DNA of 64,000 nt, taken from contig JBEVTI010000007.1 of the NCBI GenBank assembly GCA_041156125.1, forward strand, positions 1 through 64,000. The letters run 5' to 3'. Source of the DNA: Paraktedonobacter carboxidivorans (GTDB lineage Bacteria > Chloroflexota > Ktedonobacteria > Ktedonobacterales > Ktedonobacteraceae). Position 1 is the first letter of the stretch. Each line of letters begins with the position of its first letter. Made by a program: the position numbers and the translations under genes. Positions 63,202-64,000 of this stretch are shown one piece after another. The notes under the pieces were generated by a model. It worked only from the letters and a program-made list of their open reading frames with translations. It searched no databases and was not told the DNA's origin.

Positions 63202-64000
63202 TCACTCTCTCGCCACAACCTCAAGAGGCAGCGAACGCTTAAATGGAGCTTTGCGCGTGCGACTGAAACGACCCCAGAGCACAGCTAGCGCAGCCAGATA
63301 GCAAAATGTAGCACCTCCGAAAAGCGGGCCGTAGCCTATGGAAACAATGATCAGCCCCCCAATTGAAGAGGAAATAGCCCAGGCTATTTGAAAAGCAGCC
63401 TGGTAGACGCTATTAGAAATTCCCCGATGCCGCTCTGGAACTTCTTCCAGGGAGAAAACCAGCAGCACACCTGCCGACATGTCCATCAGACCCTCGCGCA
63501 ACGGATAGAACACTGCGGCCAGAGGCAGAGAAGAGGTGAAGCCAATCGCGAGCAGCAAGGGTAAGCTGCTCAGGCGAGTCAGCAGGATTGAGTTGACACG
63601 CCCCAGTCTGCGCGCCAGCCAGGGTGCCAGCAGGGTCGTTAGCGCGAGCAGACCATTGGCCAGGCCGTCGATCAGACCAAAAAGCGCTGACGAGGCTTTA
63701 AGGTGCAGTACAAAGAACAGGTTAAAATACGGGATGAAGAGGCCGGCTCCCAGACCGGTAAGCACCTGTACAAGGGTCAGGGCAAAGATAGGACTGAACA
63801 CCAGCGCGCTCAGGAAGGCTGGCCGGGTCCAGGCACGCACCAGGGTCAGCCAGTCCCTTCTCTGCCTGAGCGGCGCGTCTGTGGGCAAGTCTCTCTGAGA
63901 GGGGCGCTGCCTCTCCTCGTGTATCAGAAAGATGGGCAGAAAACTGGGCATAGCGATCAGCCCGGCGACTAGCAAGGCCAATTGATACGAGCGCGTCTGT
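63202..64000 (-). CDS. MFS transporter, truncated by the window edge
   Basis: The open frame runs to 64000 without a start, so the N-terminus is outside. The visible 265 residues have about seven TM spans, an RLSSLPLLLAIGF segment and the cytoplasmic loop of a twelve-TM MFS protein (EERQRPSQRDLP). Function unknown. Confidence 0.8.
   Translation of the reverse strand, partial: QTRSYQLALLVAGLIAMPSFLPIFLIHEERQRPSQRDLPTDAPLRQRRDWLTLVRAWTRPAFLSALVFSPIFALTLVQVLTGLGAGLFIPYFNLFFVLHLKASSALFGLIDGLANGLLALTTLLAPWLARRLGRVNSILLTRLSSLPLLLAIGFTSSLPLAAVFYPLREGLMDMSAGVLLVFSLEEVPERHRGISNSVYQAAFQIAWAISSSIGGLIIVSIGYGPLFGGATFCYLAALAVLWGRFSRTRKAPFKRSLPLEVVARE

Noticed and set aside
1..64000. tRNA, rRNA, insertion sequence or prophage genes
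   Set aside because: No T-loop/acceptor pattern, transposase or phage protein was recognised on either strand.

Overview
The window is a contiguous piece of a bacterial chromosome, moderately GC-rich. It is most consistent with a Gram-positive-like (monoderm) member of the Chloroflexota, probably class Ktedonobacteria. That assignment is an inference. It rests on a TGS-less threonyl-tRNA synthetase behind a T-box leader, a type 2 isopentenyl-diphosphate isomerase, a Ser/Thr kinase fused to WD40 repeats, the gene run coaD/DUF177/rpmF/fabD/Asp23/nusB/acpP, and many lineage-restricted membrane proteins. No tRNA, rRNA, CRISPR array, insertion sequence or prophage was seen. All genes look chromosomal and mostly housekeeping.

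Layout. 0-17 kb is housekeeping on both strands: an HD hydrolase, a HAD hydrolase, a dual-specificity phosphatase, DUF1385, an MGDG-synthase-like glycosyltransferase, rpmE, purB, fni, mobA, T-box/thrS, a NUDIX hydrolase and malate synthase. The C-terminal remnant of isocitrate lyase, with a nonsense codon, lies just upstream of malate synthase (17.3-17.5 kb). 17.7-32.4 kb holds tandem membrane paralogues, a secA with a large insertion, a ClbS/DinB-like protein, a secreted DUF2690-like protein, a DMT exporter, a CGNR regulator, an archaeal-type ornithine cyclodeaminase, a membrane-anchored Cas4-like nuclease split in two by what looks like a one-base indel, an HD hydrolase, a CPBP protease and a trypsin-like protease. 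32.8-34.4 kb is a small gene graveyard.

35.6-44.7 kb is a leftward purine-catabolism cluster that covers hypoxanthine/xanthine to ureidoglycolate: OHCU decarboxylase, uricase, HIU hydrolase, allantoate amidohydrolase, allantoinase, a FAD/2Fe-2S xanthine dehydrogenase subunit with unusual domain order, the molybdopterin subunit and a DUF3830 protein. 45-55 kb has the kinase/WD40 protein, a membrane protein, recG, a nucleotidyltransferase-like protein and an MFS exporter. 55.4-60.6 kb is a rightward run for CoA, fatty acids, ribosomal protein L32 and transcription (coaD to acpP). It is followed by an ECF-type sigma factor, a small Tat-signal-like protein, tatA and tatC, and a truncated MFS gene at the right edge.

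The most unusual signal is between genes. Nearly every intergenic gap carries a long, often perfect palindrome (20-42 bp arms), frequently at convergent gene ends and in two cases overlapping or exactly bounded by stop codons. In addition there are dispersed repeat families. One has conserved terminal inverted repeats around a hypervariable palindromic core (28.2 and 56.8 kb). One has a conserved TTTGCCTCCCC-type module (14.6, 28.15, 49.1, 52.1 kb). One is a GC-rich hairpin repeat (1.8 and 3.0 kb).
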